A stretch of 64,000 nt of DNA, taken from NCBI GenBank assembly GCA_942492445.1, contig CALOEW010000086.1:158897-222896 (forward strand), in the 5' to 3' direction. The translations under genes were made by a program, and so were the position numbers. Origin of the DNA: NORP240 sp942492445. Lineage in GTDB: Bacteria; Pseudomonadota; Gammaproteobacteria; Pseudomonadales; Pseudohongiellaceae. Position 1 is the first letter of the stretch, and each line of letters starts with the position of its first letter. Positions 17,161-26,000 of the stretch are shown piece by piece. A model generated the notes under the pieces. It searched no databases, was not told the origin of the DNA, and was given only the letters and a program-made list of their open reading frames with translations.

Positions 17161-18945
17161 TCAGTCTGCAGAATTCATCCGGTTGGTCAGCCAGACTGAC
17201 TGGTAGGGTTCAAGCTTGATGATATCCAGGTGGCTGTCGAGCATTTCGCCGGAAATCAGGTCTCCCCAGCTCTCGGTATCGATCAGGTTGACCGCAGCCA
17301 AATCCAGCCTGCAGGTCTTGTTACTGATGTTGTTCAGGGAGAAGATGCTCTGTTCCCGCTGCATGCTCTGGCGCCAGAAGGCGAATATCTCCGTACCCAT
17401 ATGCAGGGTGAACTGAGTAGCGTTGGGGTGGAAGGCCGGTTGCGCGGAGCGGATTTTCATCAGTCTTTTCAGTTCATTCAGTACCCGAACCCGGGTGGAT
17501 TCTGAATCGGCAAGCAGGCGTCGAAGTTCCGGATAAGACCACTGCGTGCGGTTCAGGTGTCGCTTGTGTCCGGTGCGGGCGTAACGGTCGTGGTTATTGC
17601 CGGCGGCCAGCAGGCTCTGCACGTAGAAAGCCGGAATCCCCTCAAGAGCCAGCATGATGGCGTGGGCACAGATGAACCGCTCGAACTGGTATTGATCCTC
17701 TCCCCACCCCAGGGTGCCCTTCAATGCATCGAACAGGCTGATATTTATCTCGTAAGGCCTTTTCTCCACGCCTGATAAAGCCCGCCAGGAGATTTCGCCA
17801 CCGAATCGGAGCATGGTGTCAAGCAGGGCCTCGATCTCGGTATCGGTAAGAAGTCCTTCCGCCGGCCTCAGGCCAATGCCATCGTGAGACGCGATAAAAT
17901 TGAAATAGAAAGTGCCCATTTGCGCCGGGGGCATGGTCATCAGCCATGATTTCAGGTACCCGCAGTCGCCGGACAACAAGGTGTAGACCAGCAGTGGCGG
18001 AAGCGAAAAATTATAGATGGCATGGGCTTCGTTGGCGTTACCGAAATAGGTCAGGTTCTCTCGTTTTGGAATATTGGTTTCAGTGATGATGATGGCATCC
18101 GGCTGGGCGTGTTCTATCAGTGCACGGAGCAGACGGACTATTTCATGGGTCTGAGGAAGATTGAGACAGTCTGTGCCGATTTCCTTCCAGATAAAGGCCA
18201 CTGCATCCAGTCGGAAACAGGTGATGCCATTGTCCAGGTACAGTCGGACTATCCTGATGAACTCCAGCAAAACATCTGGATTGGAGAAATCAAAATCAAC
18301 CTGGTCGTGACCAAAGGTACACCAGACATACTTATCACCCTCCCGGGTTTCCGTTTTTCGCAACAGGTCGCTGGTCCGGGGGCGAACTACCCGGGAATGG
18401 TCGTCCCTGGGTGAGGCAGTGAAAAAATAGTCCTTTCCGGGGTCAACACAGTCCACGAAATTCTTGAACCACTGGTTTTCGGAGGAACAGTGGTTGATTA
18501 CCACATCTGCCATCACGCGGTAATCCTCGGCAATATTCTGAATGTCGGTCCAGTCACCAAGCGCGGGATTCACCGTTTTATTGTCAGTGACGGCAAATCC
18601 GTCGTCACTGCTGAAAGGGAAAAATGGCAGGATGTGCACCGAATTTATGCTGCCCTGAACCTGATCGTCCAGAAACTGACGCAACACTTGCAGCGGGTGC
18701 CGGGGAGGATCTACGAACGTATCACCGTAAACGATTAAAAATGCATCGCGCTGGTCCCACTGGTCAGTCTGCCGATCCGGGTGGTGGCAATCCTGGTCCA
18801 GGCGCATCAGGCGCAGGCAATCAATTGTAAGCTGACTGTGATTCACCCCGTCGTAGATTGCCTTGAGGTGGTTGAGTACTCTGTGTTCCAGTGCCTGCAG
18901 GGTCGCTTCTGTCATGTCAATAATTCTGCTGATGCTGCGATTCAC
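17161..18945 (-). CDS. GH13 subfamily 18 phosphorylase, probably glucosylglycerate phosphorylase
   Basis: A 594-residue alpha-amylase-fold enzyme of the sucrose-phosphorylase group. Catalytic residues are visible: nucleophile D247 (CFRLDAVAF), acid/base E289 (IIITETNIP) and D355 (IASHDGIG). Sucrose phosphorylase itself is about 480-500 residues; the longer N-terminus and the operon with gpgS, its phosphatase and a glycerate kinase favour glucosylglycerate phosphorylase. That enzyme converts glucosylglycerate plus phosphate to glucose-1-phosphate and D-glycerate. The GTG start overlaps the gpgS stop (GTGA). An ATG at 18915 (MTEATLQAL) is the alternative. Sucrose phosphorylase cannot be fully excluded. 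Confidence 0.82.
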   Translation of the reverse strand: MNRSISRIIDMTEATLQALEHRVLNHLKAIYDGVNHSQLTIDCLRLMRLDQDCHHPDRQTDQWDQRDAFLIVYGDTFVDPPRHPLQVLRQFLDDQVQGSINSVHILPFFPFSSDDGFAVTDNKTVNPALGDWTDIQNIAEDYRVMADVVINHCSSENQWFKNFVDCVDPGKDYFFTASPRDDHSRVVRPRTSDLLRKTETREGDKYVWCTFGHDQVDFDFSNPDVLLEFIRIVRLYLDNGITCFRLDAVAFIWKEIGTDCLNLPQTHEIVRLLRALIEHAQPDAIIITETNIPKRENLTYFGNANEAHAIYNFSLPPLLVYTLLSGDCGYLKSWLMTMPPAQMGTFYFNFIASHDGIGLRPAEGLLTDTEIEALLDTMLRFGGEISWRALSGVEKRPYEINISLFDALKGTLGWGEDQYQFERFICAHAIMLALEGIPAFYVQSLLAAGNNHDRYARTGHKRHLNRTQWSYPELRRLLADSESTRVRVLNELKRLMKIRSAQPAFHPNATQFTLHMGTEIFAFWRQSMQREQSIFSLNNISNKTCRLDLAAVNLIDTESWGDLISGEMLDSHLDIIKLEPYQSVWLTNRMNSAD

Positions 18946-20168
18946 TTTAAAGTGTGTTCTTTTATGTCCTGCTGTACGGCGTGGTGCATTCGTTCAAATA
19001 TATCGGGTACGGCGCTGCGTACCCGGTTCCAACTGGAGATAAACGGGGTTTCCATCGGATTGTCCAGAAATCTGTCTCCTGCCTTCTTGATATTCCTGGC
19101 AAACAGCTCGACTGCCTGCTCCTCCTTGTGAATGTCCAGGTTCAGGCCGTTCATCTGGGCGTCGTTGCGGTAAGTTTCGACAAAGTCCAGGGCAATACGG
19201 AAGTAGTTGGCCTTGAGGGCGCGGAAGCTCTCGCTGGAGAGGACCACACCGTAGGTGGCCAGTTTGCGGAATAATGCCTTGGCGATATCTATCGACATGC
19301 GTGACAGGCCCGCGGTTTCGTCTCCCATAGACAGATCCTGGTGTTTGTGGTCGTAACTATCGGCAATGTCCACCTGGCAGATGCGATTGGTGGAGTAATT
19401 GCGTTCCATTTCTGACAGCACGCCGATTTCCAACCCCCAGTCTGAGGGGATCCGCAGGTCCGGGATGACATCCCGCCGAAAGGAAAATTCCCCCGCCAGC
19501 GGGTACCGGAAACTGTCCATGTAGTCCAGATAAGCCATCGGCCCCAGCATGTTTTTGAGGGCCCGTATCAGAGGGGTTACCAGCAATCGGCACACTCTAC
19601 CGTTGATGCTGCCGTCGGCGACCCTGGCGTAGTAGCCTTTGCAGAATTCATAGCTGAAATTGGGATTGGCTACCGGGTACATCAGGCGGGCCAGCAATTC
19701 ACGGTCGTAGGTCACAATATCGCAGTCATGAAGGCCGATGGCTTCGCTGCGGCTGGACGAAAGAACATAGCCCAGGCAGTACCACACATTGCGTCCTTTG
19801 CCGGGCTCCTGAGGCGCAAGTCCCTTTTCCTGTAAAACAGCATCTATTTCTCTTAATCTGGGTCCATCGTTCCATAAAACGCGGTGCCGCTGTGGCAGCC
19901 GGGAAAAAAACTCAAGTGCTCTTCGATACTGGTCTTCATCTGCACGGTCGAGGCCGATTACGACTTCGTTGAGGTAGGGCACATTCGTCAGGTGCGCGAC
20001 GATTCTAGGTAACGCTTCCCCCTCAAGTTCCGAATACAGGGAGGGCAGGATCAGACACATGGGGCGGTGTGCCGAAAATCTTACCAGTTCCTCTTCCATC
20101 TCTTTCAGGGGACGATTGCTCAGATTGTGAAGTGTCGTGATAACGCCATTCTGGTAGAAATCACCCAT
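18942..20168 (-). CDS. gpgS: glucosyl-3-phosphoglycerate synthase
   Basis: A 408-residue glycosyltransferase of the GT81/GpgS type. It transfers glucose from a nucleotide-glucose to D-3-phosphoglycerate, giving glucosyl-3-phosphoglycerate. Visible features are MCLILPSLYSELEG, NEVVIGLDRAD, the nucleotide-sugar segment GKGRNVWYCLGYV (123-135), the metal-binding HDCD (147-150) with GLHDCDIVTYD, and PSDWGLEIGVLSEM, the acceptor-side motif of the family. The ATG follows GGGAG. It lies six bases after the phosphatase gene and overlaps the phosphorylase gene by four bases. The donor (UDP-, GDP- or ADP-glucose) cannot be told from sequence. Confidence 0.9.
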   Translation of the reverse strand: MGDFYQNGVITTLHNLSNRPLKEMEEELVRFSAHRPMCLILPSLYSELEGEALPRIVAHLTNVPYLNEVVIGLDRADEDQYRRALEFFSRLPQRHRVLWNDGPRLREIDAVLQEKGLAPQEPGKGRNVWYCLGYVLSSSRSEAIGLHDCDIVTYDRELLARLMYPVANPNFSYEFCKGYYARVADGSINGRVCRLLVTPLIRALKNMLGPMAYLDYMDSFRYPLAGEFSFRRDVIPDLRIPSDWGLEIGVLSEMERNYSTNRICQVDIADSYDHKHQDLSMGDETAGLSRMSIDIAKALFRKLATYGVVLSSESFRALKANYFRIALDFVETYRNDAQMNGLNLDIHKEEQAVELFARNIKKAGDRFLDNPMETPFISSWNRVRSAVPDIFERMHHAVQQDIKEHTLK

Positions 20169-20174
20169 GCTTGG

Positions 20175-21041
20175 TTACTCCCGGTTGCGGTCCAAATATC
20201 TCTCAATTAAATCCAGCACGCACTCGTTCCAGCCCTCGGGCCCGTATTTACTGCTGACCGTTACCGGTCGGTCTTTATTCAGATGTGGCAGGTCGTGGCT
20301 GGGCGAGCTGATGACAACAGGCCAGTCGGAAGCCTCCAGCATGGCAATGTCGTTACCGCTGTCGCCGAGGGCCATCACCGTGAAACGCTGCCCGAAAACC
20401 TGCTCGTAGATTGATCGGAGTCTGTTCAGTGCGACGCCCTTGTCGGTTCTTCCGAGTACGTGGAGAAAGCGTCCGCCTTGCAGAGTATGCAGGCCCAGCC
20501 TTCTGATTTCGACGAGGAAGGCGTCGCGGGCGTCGTCGCTGTCCAGCCACATGAGCGGCTCGCTGAATTGTCGTTGCCTGGACAGCGCCAGCTGTTCGTG
20601 GTCCAGGCCGGTAAGTTGTTCAAGCTCATTGTCACCGAAGTCGCTGTACCCCCTGTAGTTGAATTTCTGCCGCAATGGCGTCAGACGACGAAGGATTTCC
20701 CGGTAGTCCAGACCTAATTCCACGAGATAGGATTCCTGGCTGCAGATCTTTCCTCCCGGAGGCTGGGGGAAGCTGGCGCGGGGCAGAAAAATCGCGGAAC
20801 CGTTCTCCACTATATACGGGTCCTCCACCTTCAGGTCGCGCCGCAGTGGTCCGAGTTCCGCGCTGGTCTTGCTGGTATTGGGAATCAGGGGAATCTTCAG
20901 CTCCCGCAATCTGTCCAGGGCCGTGCGCGCCGGGTTGAAACTGTAGGTGTAATGATCGAGCAGGGAGCCGTCCAGGTCGGTGACCACCAGCAGGGGGGGC
21001 GCATTGTAGCGGGAGCCGGTTGTCGTTCTGGCGTAACTCAT
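20175..21041 (-). CDS. gpgP: glucosyl/mannosyl-3-phosphoglycerate phosphatase (HAD IIB)
   Basis: A 288-residue HAD-superfamily phosphatase with a type IIB cap. Motif I is VVTDLDGSLLD (D22, D24), motif II is the IPNTSKT segment, and the C-terminal motif is VMALGDSGNDIAML. The sequence KICSQESYLVELGLDYREIL and the TDKGVALNRL lysine fit the mannosyl-3-phosphoglycerate phosphatase family. It removes the phosphate from glucosyl-3-phosphoglycerate to yield glucosylglycerate, the compatible solute. It lies four bases after the glycerate kinase stop and six bases before gpgS. Confidence 0.88.
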   Translation of the reverse strand: MSYARTTTGSRYNAPPLLVVTDLDGSLLDHYTYSFNPARTALDRLRELKIPLIPNTSKTSAELGPLRRDLKVEDPYIVENGSAIFLPRASFPQPPGGKICSQESYLVELGLDYREILRRLTPLRQKFNYRGYSDFGDNELEQLTGLDHEQLALSRQRQFSEPLMWLDSDDARDAFLVEIRRLGLHTLQGGRFLHVLGRTDKGVALNRLRSIYEQVFGQRFTVMALGDSGNDIAMLEASDWPVVISSPSHDLPHLNKDRPVTVSSKYGPEGWNECVLDLIERYLDRNRE

Positions 21042-21045
21042 CAGG

Positions 21046-22033
21046 TCACTGCAGGGCCGGCTTGCTGTGGGTTATGCGGTGTTCTTCGTCCAGGTACAAT
21101 ACCAGGTCCGCCTGCCGAGGCAATACTTCGAGGCAGTGGCGGGTCAACCGTTCGAAATGCTGGATAAAGCGGTCCAGTGCCGGTTGATCCATCACCTTAT
21201 TGGCAGCGGTGCCGGCCGAGGCGGCCAGTTTCTTCTCCTGCAGGCTGCGCCACTGATAGACACAGTCGAAAGACGGCGCCTTCAACATCACCAGGAAGTC
21301 GATTTTCTGAAACAACGACTGGTAGTTTTCAAGCCGGGCGTTCACGTATCGGCGCCAGGCGCCCTGGCTGTCCTCGGTCGCCTCCAGCCTGTTTACCGCC
21401 CTCATCAATGCGTCCTCCGGTTCCGGTTCAAGACCTACGAACCAGCCTTCCAGCAGTACCAGGTCCACCGGCAGTTCCACAGGCTCCCACCCGGACCTGG
21501 GCCGGGGTTCGTCAACGGACTTGTCAAAGCGGGGGAGCAGGACCTGTCCATCCCCGCCGGTGTCTTCCAGGCGTGATACGACCTGGTAAGCAAGAGCCAG
21601 GTCGTGGGTACCGGGCACCCCCTCGGGTAGCCAGCAGCGGGTGAATCTGCCCGGCCAGTTTTCTGCGCTGGTTGCTGCTCAGGTAGAAATCGTCAAGCGA
21701 GAGATTTGCCACACGCAGCTGTTGTTCCGATAACATCAGGGTCAAGAATTTTGCCAGTGTCGATTTTCCAGTACCCTGTGCACCGTTTATGCCAACTACA
21801 AGTGGCCGCTTCAGTAGACTCCGTTTTTCAGCCAGAATGCTGGCAAGGGGCAGATACCAGTCGGCAATGACCGTGGCGAATTCCGGCGGCAGGTGTTCAT
21901 CGACGAGAAACGCTTCTACTGGTGCGTTGTCCGGGAGCTGCATGTAACTTGAATTCGTGGTTAGCTCGTTAACAGGTTTCAAGCTTAGCGGCTTCGCCCT
22001 CGGAATGGTAGCGGAGAGTCCCGGCTGCTGCAC
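21046..22033 (-). pseudogene. glycerate kinase (P-loop type), split by a one-base insertion
   Basis: The first frame holds the Walker A loop GINGAQGTGKSTLA (81-94) and NLSLDDFYLSSNQRRKLA ... HPLLATRG. The second frame continues VPGTHDLALAYQVV, VLLEGWFVGLEP, and the family's C-terminal part to 21046. The frames meet at a run of five C on the plus strand (21618-21622). With four, the protein reads HPLLATRGVPGTHD, exactly the family motif. The total length of 988 bases leaves remainder one. The start may be 22033 or the ATG at 21943. The intact enzyme would phosphorylate the D-glycerate released by the phosphorylase. First gene of the glucosylglycerate operon. The homopolymer makes a sequencing error plausible. 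Confidence 0.85.
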
Positions 22034-22336
22034 GCCTGATCCAGAATGGTGCAGAGAGGATCAGAGTGCTGGTTTCCGGTGCGTGGCCACAGGGCAGTCT
22101 GCCGTTCCATCCAGCATGTCCCCTTATTCCCTGATCTGCACGGTTCAGTCCAGGAGTACTCAGTTGCTCCCGCCTCCTGTCAGGGACAACACTGATCAGG
22201 GAAAATAGGCTGACAGGCCAGTGTTTCATGTTATTCTCTGAGCGAAAACAGATGTGGATAGTGCGCTCGGAAAGGGCGCTTTGGTTCACCGAAAATCCAC
22301 CTTTCAACCGCTCCCCGGTTAAATCGAGACGTGTAC
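22034..22336. other. divergent intergenic region between the glycerate kinase and DnaT-like genes
   Basis: About 300 bases that should hold promoters for the glucosylglycerate operon (left) and the dnaT-like operon (right). An inverted repeat is visible, CCCTGATC near 22126-22133 and GATCAGGG near 22195-22202, about 60 bases apart. It could be regulatory or chance. No reading frame looks real. Confidence 0.35.
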
Positions 22337-23500
22337 ATGGCTTCCAAGCTGGTGCCTGAACGGCCCCTGTTTTTTTCGCCCACTCTGGCTGCCACCATTG
22401 GTCTGGAGGAAGCGATTCTTCTTCAGGTGTTGTTGGATTTCTTCGCTCACCGACCGGCCTGGGTAGAGGAACAGTACAGTTGGGTGGAGATCGCCGACCA
22501 GGACCTGGAGGCCGCGCTCCCGTTCTGGCAGCTTGCCGATATCAGGCGCGCGCAGGCCAGTCTGGTAAATCTCGGGATGGTCCTTTGCAGTCCCGTGGAG
22601 GACAAGCACCCCTGTTACCGGTATGCCCTCAACGAAAAGGTCACCCGGGGAGTATCCGTTTCCGCTCCGCAGAACCTCGAAGCTGACCCGAAGGCCACAT
22701 CAGAAACGTCTGCGATTTTCCGCCATGGTTACGGAGCCTCTCCAATTCCTGCGGAGTGGATGCCGGGAGAGGAGTGGCTGGTGCAATGCCGCCAGCACAA
22801 TATTCCCGATAGCTTCAGTCTCGGCCTGGTACCGGAGTTCGTTGCCTACTGGCAGGATCGTGGCCAGGCCCAGTTCTCCTGGGGTAACAAGTTTTTCAAG
22901 CACGTATTGCGCAGCTGGCGGGAACAACAGACCCGCCAGGGCGCCCATGAAACGGCAAGTGCGATGCACCGCGACTGGCAGCCTGGCGAGGACGCGGTGA
23001 ATATTCTTGTGAACTCCGGCATTGCGGAGGAATTCATCGAGGACGCCGTTCCCGAGTTCGTCATGTACTGGCGTGAACGCGGGGTCCGTATCAGTACCTG
23101 GAACACCAAATTCATCGAACACATCCGCCGCCAGTGGGACAGATACAACGCCTGTTTTGGTCACGACGAGACCCCCAGGCCGATCCCGGCCGACTGGCAG
23201 CCAAGTCCCGCCTGCTTCGAAATTCTGCAGCTGGCAGAAATCGACCTGAACTATGCCCGCAGCAGAATTCCCGAATTCGTGCTCTACTGGCGTGACAGCC
23301 AGCAGGCGAGGGCTTCCTGGAATACGGTATTCCTGCAATTCATCAAGCAGGACTGGGCCAGGCGACTTAATGCCCCGCTCGAGTTAGAATCCGTGCATGG
23401 AAAAAATCAATCCCCTGCTGGAGAAAGCCAGCACAGCATTGAAGAAAAACTGCGACAGCTCACCGACCGCAGCTGGGCGGAGAATGCCCGTCGCTGGTGA
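22337..23500 (+). CDS. DnaT-like replication/primosome protein with three DnaT domains
   Basis: The N-terminal domain (about residues 10-100, IGLEEAILLQVLLDF, PFWQLADIRRAQASL) is a winged-helix module as in replication initiation proteins. It is followed by three copies of the DnaT C-terminal domain at about residues 140-197, 213-270 and 286-343. Each has a DW/EWxP start, PEFVxYW, and SWxxxFxxHVxxxW. E. coli DnaT has one such domain, which binds single-stranded DNA and PriB. The start at ATG 22337 (MASKLVPERP) is preferred over a GTG two codons upstream. The 3' end overlaps the lambda-P-like gene, so the two are translationally coupled. Role: inferred primosome assembly or helicase loading at replication restart. 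Confidence 0.82.
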   Translation: MASKLVPERPLFFSPTLAATIGLEEAILLQVLLDFFAHRPAWVEEQYSWVEIADQDLEAALPFWQLADIRRAQASLVNLGMVLCSPVEDKHPCYRYALNEKVTRGVSVSAPQNLEADPKATSETSAIFRHGYGASPIPAEWMPGEEWLVQCRQHNIPDSFSLGLVPEFVAYWQDRGQAQFSWGNKFFKHVLRSWREQQTRQGAHETASAMHRDWQPGEDAVNILVNSGIAEEFIEDAVPEFVMYWRERGVRISTWNTKFIEHIRRQWDRYNACFGHDETPRPIPADWQPSPACFEILQLAEIDLNYARSRIPEFVLYWRDSQQARASWNTVFLQFIKQDWARRLNAPLELESVHGKNQSPAGESQHSIEEKLRQLTDRSWAENARRW

Positions 23501-24125
23501 ACGTGGCGCGGTCGACCGCGGTCGTAACGAGCCAGGCACCGGCCAGGCCTCGGGTGTGTTTGAACCCGGGCTGGTAGACGCCATTAATCAGGTTTTTTCC
23601 GAATTCGCCTTCGCCTATCATAACCAGTTTCACAAAGCCTACCCGGATCACGCCAGCATCAGCATCGGTAAGGAATACTGGCTGAGCTGCCTGGCGGAAT
23701 TCTCACCTGAACAGATTACCCGGGCTGCGCGTAAACTGGTCAAGTCATCCGAATATCTGCCGACGGTCGCAGCCCTGGTAAAAGTCTGCGAAAGCGGACT
23801 GGAGTTGTTCGGTCTGCCGTCACCGCGAGCTGCCTACCTTGAAGCCTGCCAGGCACCTTCACCCAAAGCGGCATTCAACTGGAGTCATGCCGCTGTGTAC
23901 CAGGCAGGTAAGGCAAGTGACTGGTTTGTTCTGGCCACTGAACCGGAGGCAGTGGCATTGCCGATCTTTGAGTACTACTACCAGAGTATCTGCAGGCGCG
24001 TCATGCAGGGTGAAAAGGTTGTGGTGACTCCACCTCCGGCACTGGGGCAGGGCCATGGCAAAAAGCTGACTCCGGAACAGCGCCGGGAGCGCATGCGCAG
24101 GTTGCGGGAACAGGTCGGGCTGTGA
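23397..24125 (+). CDS. lambda replication protein P-like putative DnaB helicase loader
   Basis: A 242-residue protein. Residues about 52-135 (VDAINQVFSEFAFAYHNQFHKAYPD, KEYWLSCLAEFSPEQITRAARKLVKSSEYLPTVAALVKVC, here given in parts) have the pattern of phage lambda P-family proteins: a conserved aromatic core, a tryptophan-centred helix and a final 'Pxxxxxxx C' motif. The tail is strongly basic (RRERMRRLREQ). Lambda P loads DnaB on DNA. The start at 23397 overlaps the dnaT-like gene by 104 bases. An ATG at 23484 would give a shorter protein with a 17-base overlap, and neither ribosome site is clear. No other phage genes surround it, so it appears domesticated. The assignment rests on pattern memory. 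Confidence 0.68.
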   Translation: MEKINPLLEKASTALKKNCDSSPTAAGRRMPVAGERGAVDRGRNEPGTGQASGVFEPGLVDAINQVFSEFAFAYHNQFHKAYPDHASISIGKEYWLSCLAEFSPEQITRAARKLVKSSEYLPTVAALVKVCESGLELFGLPSPRAAYLEACQAPSPKAAFNWSHAAVYQAGKASDWFVLATEPEAVALPIFEYYYQSICRRVMQGEKVVVTPPPALGQGHGKKLTPEQRRERMRRLREQVGL

Positions 24126-24232
24126 CCACAGGAAACCATTACTGATTGCTGCAGGGCATTGCTTTAATTAATCAGAGGTTCCTTAGCCAGAGATTCACAA
24201 TTTTTACACTATTCCGAGAAGTAATCATCCCG

Positions 24233-25930
24233 ATGAGCAAAAGCAGGCCAGTCTATATTTCCTACGCCGGTCCTTCGCTTCTGGAAACGCCGTTGTTGAA
24301 CAAGGGCTCCGCGTTTTCCGAGAGTGAGCGACGCAATTTCAACCTTCTGGGTCTTCTTCCACCCCGGTATGAAACCATCGAGGAGCAGGCGAAACGCGCG
24401 TACATGCAGTACCGGAGCTTCGACGATCCGATCAACAAGCATATCTACCTGCGCGCAGTTCAGGATAACAACGAAACGCTTTTCTACCGCTTGCTTACTG
24501 ACCATCTGGTGGAAATGCTGCCGATAATCTACACACCGACCGTCGGCGACGCCTGTGAACATTTCTCGGATATTTATCGCAGCGCCAGGGGGATTTTTGT
24601 GTCCTACGAGGAGCGGGAATTCATGGATGAGGTGCTGCGCAGCGTGACCAAGGACAAGGTGAAGGTGATCGTCGTGACTGATGGCGAGCGCGTTCTGGGT
24701 CTGGGTGATCAGGGGATCGGCGGTATGGGAATCACTATAGGCAAGCTCAGTGTCTATACAGCCATCGGCGGCATCAGCCCTGCTTATACCCTGCCGGTGG
24801 CGCTGGACGTGGGTACCAACAATCGTAAACTGCTGGACGATCCGTTTTACATGGGGATGCGGCATCCCCGTATCGGGCCGGAAGAGTATGACCGGTTCGT
24901 GGACTCGTTCATCGATGCCGTCGAGGAACGCTGGCCTGGAGTGCTGATCCAGTTTGAGGATTTCGCCCAGCCCAATGCCATGCCGATTCTGCATCGGCAC
25001 CGGGACAGGGTCTGCTGTTTCAACGATGACATCCAGGGCACCGCCGCGGTTACTCTGGGAACCTTGCTGGCAGCCTGCAGAAAAAAAGGCGTTGTACTGG
25101 AAGATCAGCGTATCGTGTTTGTTGGCTCGGGTTCGGCAGGCAGCGGGATAGCTGAGCTGGTAATCACCGCGATGGTGGCCCGGGGTCTCAGTGACAGCGA
25201 GGCCAGGGCGCGGATTTTCATGGTGGACAGGGACGGACTGCTTACCGAAGGCATGAGCGGATTGCGGGATTTTCAGCAAAAGCTGGTTCAGCCTCGGACT
25301 GTCATCGATGACTGGAAGCTGTCTGCGCCTGAAGGCAATCCGGACCTGCTCGACGTGCTGAGAAATACGCGTGCAGGCGTACTGATCGGTGTTTCCGGTA
25401 AGCCCGGCCTGTTTACTGAAGAGGTTGTGCGAACCATGCATGCCGGTTGCGACAGGCCGATTATCCTGCCGCTGAGCAACCCCTCCCGTAACTCGGAGGC
25501 ACACCCTCAGGACGTGCTCCAGTGGACTGATGGGAAAGCAATCGTTGCAACCGGCAGCCCATTCCAGGATGTGCAGTCTGGCAATAATAAAACGCCCGTC
25601 TCTCAGTGCAATAACAGTTATATTTTTCCCGGCATTGGTCTCGGAGTCATTGCGTCCAGGGCATCGCGGGTAACCGACGAGATGTTGATGATTGCCAGCA
25701 CCACACTGGCGGATTTGTCGCGGGAGCCTGAGCACTCCAATGCCGTTCTGCCGCCTCTCACGGCGCTGTCGGAGATCAGCCGCAAAATTGCCTTTGCTGT
25801 TGCAAGAACGGCTCAGGAACAGGGTATCGCACTCATGACCAGTGAAGACGAGCTGCTGGCCTCGATTGAGAGAAATTTCTGGAAACCCGCCTACCGGGAA
25901 TACCGCCGTGTGGCAATGCGGGCGCGCTGA
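24233..25930 (+). CDS. maeA: NAD-dependent malic enzyme (oxaloacetate-decarboxylating)
   Basis: A 565-residue enzyme, the same length as E. coli MaeA, converting L-malate plus NAD to pyruvate, CO2 and NADH. Key motifs: EMLPIIYTPTVGDACEHFS, the metal/NAD segment FNDDIQGTAAVTLGTLLAA, the Rossmann loop VFVGSGSAGSGIAELV followed by MVDRDGLL, and LPLSNPSRNSEAHPQDVL. The start was placed at 24233 (MSKSRPVYISYAG), because the 29 residues that could be added upstream look unrelated to the family. GAGAAG lies about eleven bases before it. It is probably transcribed alone. It links the TCA cycle to pyruvate. Confidence 0.95.
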   Translation: MSKSRPVYISYAGPSLLETPLLNKGSAFSESERRNFNLLGLLPPRYETIEEQAKRAYMQYRSFDDPINKHIYLRAVQDNNETLFYRLLTDHLVEMLPIIYTPTVGDACEHFSDIYRSARGIFVSYEEREFMDEVLRSVTKDKVKVIVVTDGERVLGLGDQGIGGMGITIGKLSVYTAIGGISPAYTLPVALDVGTNNRKLLDDPFYMGMRHPRIGPEEYDRFVDSFIDAVEERWPGVLIQFEDFAQPNAMPILHRHRDRVCCFNDDIQGTAAVTLGTLLAACRKKGVVLEDQRIVFVGSGSAGSGIAELVITAMVARGLSDSEARARIFMVDRDGLLTEGMSGLRDFQQKLVQPRTVIDDWKLSAPEGNPDLLDVLRNTRAGVLIGVSGKPGLFTEEVVRTMHAGCDRPIILPLSNPSRNSEAHPQDVLQWTDGKAIVATGSPFQDVQSGNNKTPVSQCNNSYIFPGIGLGVIASRASRVTDEMLMIASTTLADLSREPEHSNAVLPPLTALSEISRKIAFAVARTAQEQGIALMTSEDELLASIERNFWKPAYREYRRVAMRAR

Positions 25931-25936
25931 GACTGC

Positions 25937-25977
25937 GCCTCCAGGGAACCCGACGCCGGCGCGGTTGCCCTGGAGGC
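25937..25977. terminator. strong stem-loop between convergent maeA and the dapA-like gene
   Basis: GCCTCCAGGG (25937-25946) pairs perfectly with CCCTGGAGGC (25968-25977), and AACC/GGTT inside extends the stem. It begins six bases after the maeA stop and precedes the convergent gene's stop. It has no long T-run, but position and strength suggest a bidirectional terminator or mRNA 3' end. Confidence 0.55.
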
Positions 25978-26000
25978 CGGGTGGTACCGCTTGTTGTGGT

